7,229 nt of DNA from an uncultured Polymorphobacter sp. (GTDB lineage Bacteria; Pseudomonadota; Alphaproteobacteria; Sphingomonadales; Sphingomonadaceae), in contig CALMPZ010000116.1 in the NCBI GenBank assembly GCA_937871645.1, positions 1-7,229 of the forward strand. The letters run 5' to 3'. Positions 6,545 through 7,229 of the stretch are shown here, piece after piece. The notes under the pieces are model-generated. The model had not been told where the DNA came from and made no database searches. It saw only the letters and a program-made list of their open reading frames with translations. Position 1 is the first letter of the stretch; every line of letters starts with the position of its first letter. Position numbers and translations under genes: made by a program.

Positions 6545-7177
6545 ATGCCGATTTTCTATGACTTCGCCCGTGCGCCGAGCCCGCGCCGCGCCCGCATCGT
6601 GCTTGCCGAAAAGGGCATCACCCACTCGGTGGTCGAGGTCAATCTGGCGACACAGGAACAACTCGGCGCCGCCTATCGCGCCATAAACCCCGCCTGCACC
6701 GTGCCGGCGCTCAAGCTCGATGACGGCCCTGTCCTCACCGACAATGCCGGCATCCTCACCTGGGCCGAAGCCGCCTACCCCAAGCCGCCGCTGCTCGGCG
6801 TCACCCCGCTCGAAAAGGCCGAAATCGCCAGCTGGAACGCCCGCATCGAATTCGAATGCTTTTCCGCCATCGCCGATGCGCTGCGCAACACCGCGCCCGG
6901 CATGAAGGACCGCGCCTTGCCCGGCCCGGTCAACTACGCACAAATCCCCGAACTCGCCGAACGCGGCCTGGCGCGGCTGCACGCCTTCATCGACGCCTTC
7001 GACGCGCATATGGCCGGGCGTGACTATGTCGCCGCAGGCCGCTTCAGCGTCGCCGACATCACCGCCGTCGTCGCCACCGACTTCGCGCGCGTCGTCCGCG
7101 TCCGCGCCGGTGAGCACCATGTCAATTTGCTGGCATGGCGGGCGCGAATGGCGGAGCGGCCGTCGATGGCGCTTTAA
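6545..7177 (+). CDS. Glutathione S-transferase family protein
   Basis: The 210-residue protein has the thioredoxin-fold plus all-helical layout of cytosolic glutathione S-transferases. Residues 1-80 form the thioredoxin-like domain: FYDFARAPSPRRARIVLAEKG at 4-24, and INPACTVPALKLDDG at 47-61 with the cis-proline P54. Residues about 88-205 form the helical domain, with VAAGRFSVADITAVVATDFAR at 162-182 holding the conserved helix-capping aspartate. S12 in APSPRR is the likely catalytic or activating position. The usual glutathione-binding ES pair after the fourth strand is replaced by D65-N66 (LTDNAGI), so glutathione binding may be altered. It starts at ATG with GGGGAG at 6533-6538, twelve bases after purU stops, and a terminator follows, so it is the last gene of the operon. 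Its substrate is unknown; any detoxifying or isomerase role with the aminotransferase is speculation. Confidence 0.88.
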   Translation: MPIFYDFARAPSPRRARIVLAEKGITHSVVEVNLATQEQLGAAYRAINPACTVPALKLDDGPVLTDNAGILTWAEAAYPKPPLLGVTPLEKAEIASWNARIEFECFSAIADALRNTAPGMKDRALPGPVNYAQIPELAERGLARLHAFIDAFDAHMAGRDYVAAGRFSVADITAVVATDFARVVRVRAGEHHVNLLAWRARMAERPSMAL

Positions 7178-7188
7178 GGGCCTCCGGC

Positions 7189-7220
7189 GGGCAGGCCTGA
7201 GGCCTGCACCCGATTGTTTT
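7189..7220 (+). terminator. Rho-independent terminator of the aminotransferase-purU-GST operon
   Basis: GCAGGCC at 7191-7197 and GGCCTGC at 7201-7207 form a perfect seven-base-pair stem with a TGA loop. Two more G-C pairs form if A7208 is bulged out. A T-rich stretch (TTGTTTTCTTT, about 7214-7224) follows after six bases. It begins 11 bases past the GST stop codon. The gap between the stem and the T-run is a little long, so termination strength is uncertain. The GC-rich palindrome could also be a dispersed extragenic repeat. Confidence 0.6.
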
Positions 7221-7229
7221 CTTTCGTCA

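Noticed and set aside
5954..7120. 388-codon open frame on the minus strand opposite purU and the GST gene
   Set aside because: It spans two well-supported genes in antisense and shows no family motif. It is a codon-bias shadow.

Overview
The window is ordinary high-GC chromosomal sequence. It most resembles an alphaproteobacterium of the sphingomonad group. I base that on recalled protein families (the MDR oxidoreductase, the Zur protein, the omega-amino-acid:pyruvate aminotransferase and the GST all resemble sphingomonad versions) and on base composition, not on a database search. It holds eight genes in two opposed blocks that diverge from a 128-base intergenic region at 4221-4348. No tRNA, rRNA, CRISPR array, insertion sequence or phage gene is visible.

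The left block runs on the minus strand. From the divergence point it reads: a small four-helix MerC-domain membrane protein, a Fur-family zinc regulator (Zur), dxs (first enzyme of the MEP isoprenoid pathway), and an Mrr-type restriction endonuclease whose start codon overlaps the dxs stop codon. After about 200 bases without a gene comes the 5' part of an MDR-family (zinc-type/quinone-type) oxidoreductase, cut by the window edge. A near-perfect 7-1-7 palindrome of the Zur-box type lies over the likely promoter of the MerC-domain gene. This makes merC-zur a probable self-repressed zinc-responsive pair.

The right block runs on the plus strand and looks like a three-gene operon with gaps of 9 and 12 bases: a class III omega-amino-acid:pyruvate aminotransferase, purU (formyltetrahydrofolate deformylase) and a glutathione S-transferase-like protein. 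It ends at a strong GC-rich hairpin followed by a T-rich stretch. The aminotransferase would convert beta-alanine-type amines with pyruvate to semialdehyde and alanine. PurU would release formate and free tetrahydrofolate. The link of the GST to these two is unknown.

I found no clearly new multi-gene system. The points most worth a second look are the Zur-box/MerC/Zur module with dxs lying downstream on the same strand, and the solitary lower-GC mrr gene fused by a TAATG junction to the end of the housekeeping gene dxs.
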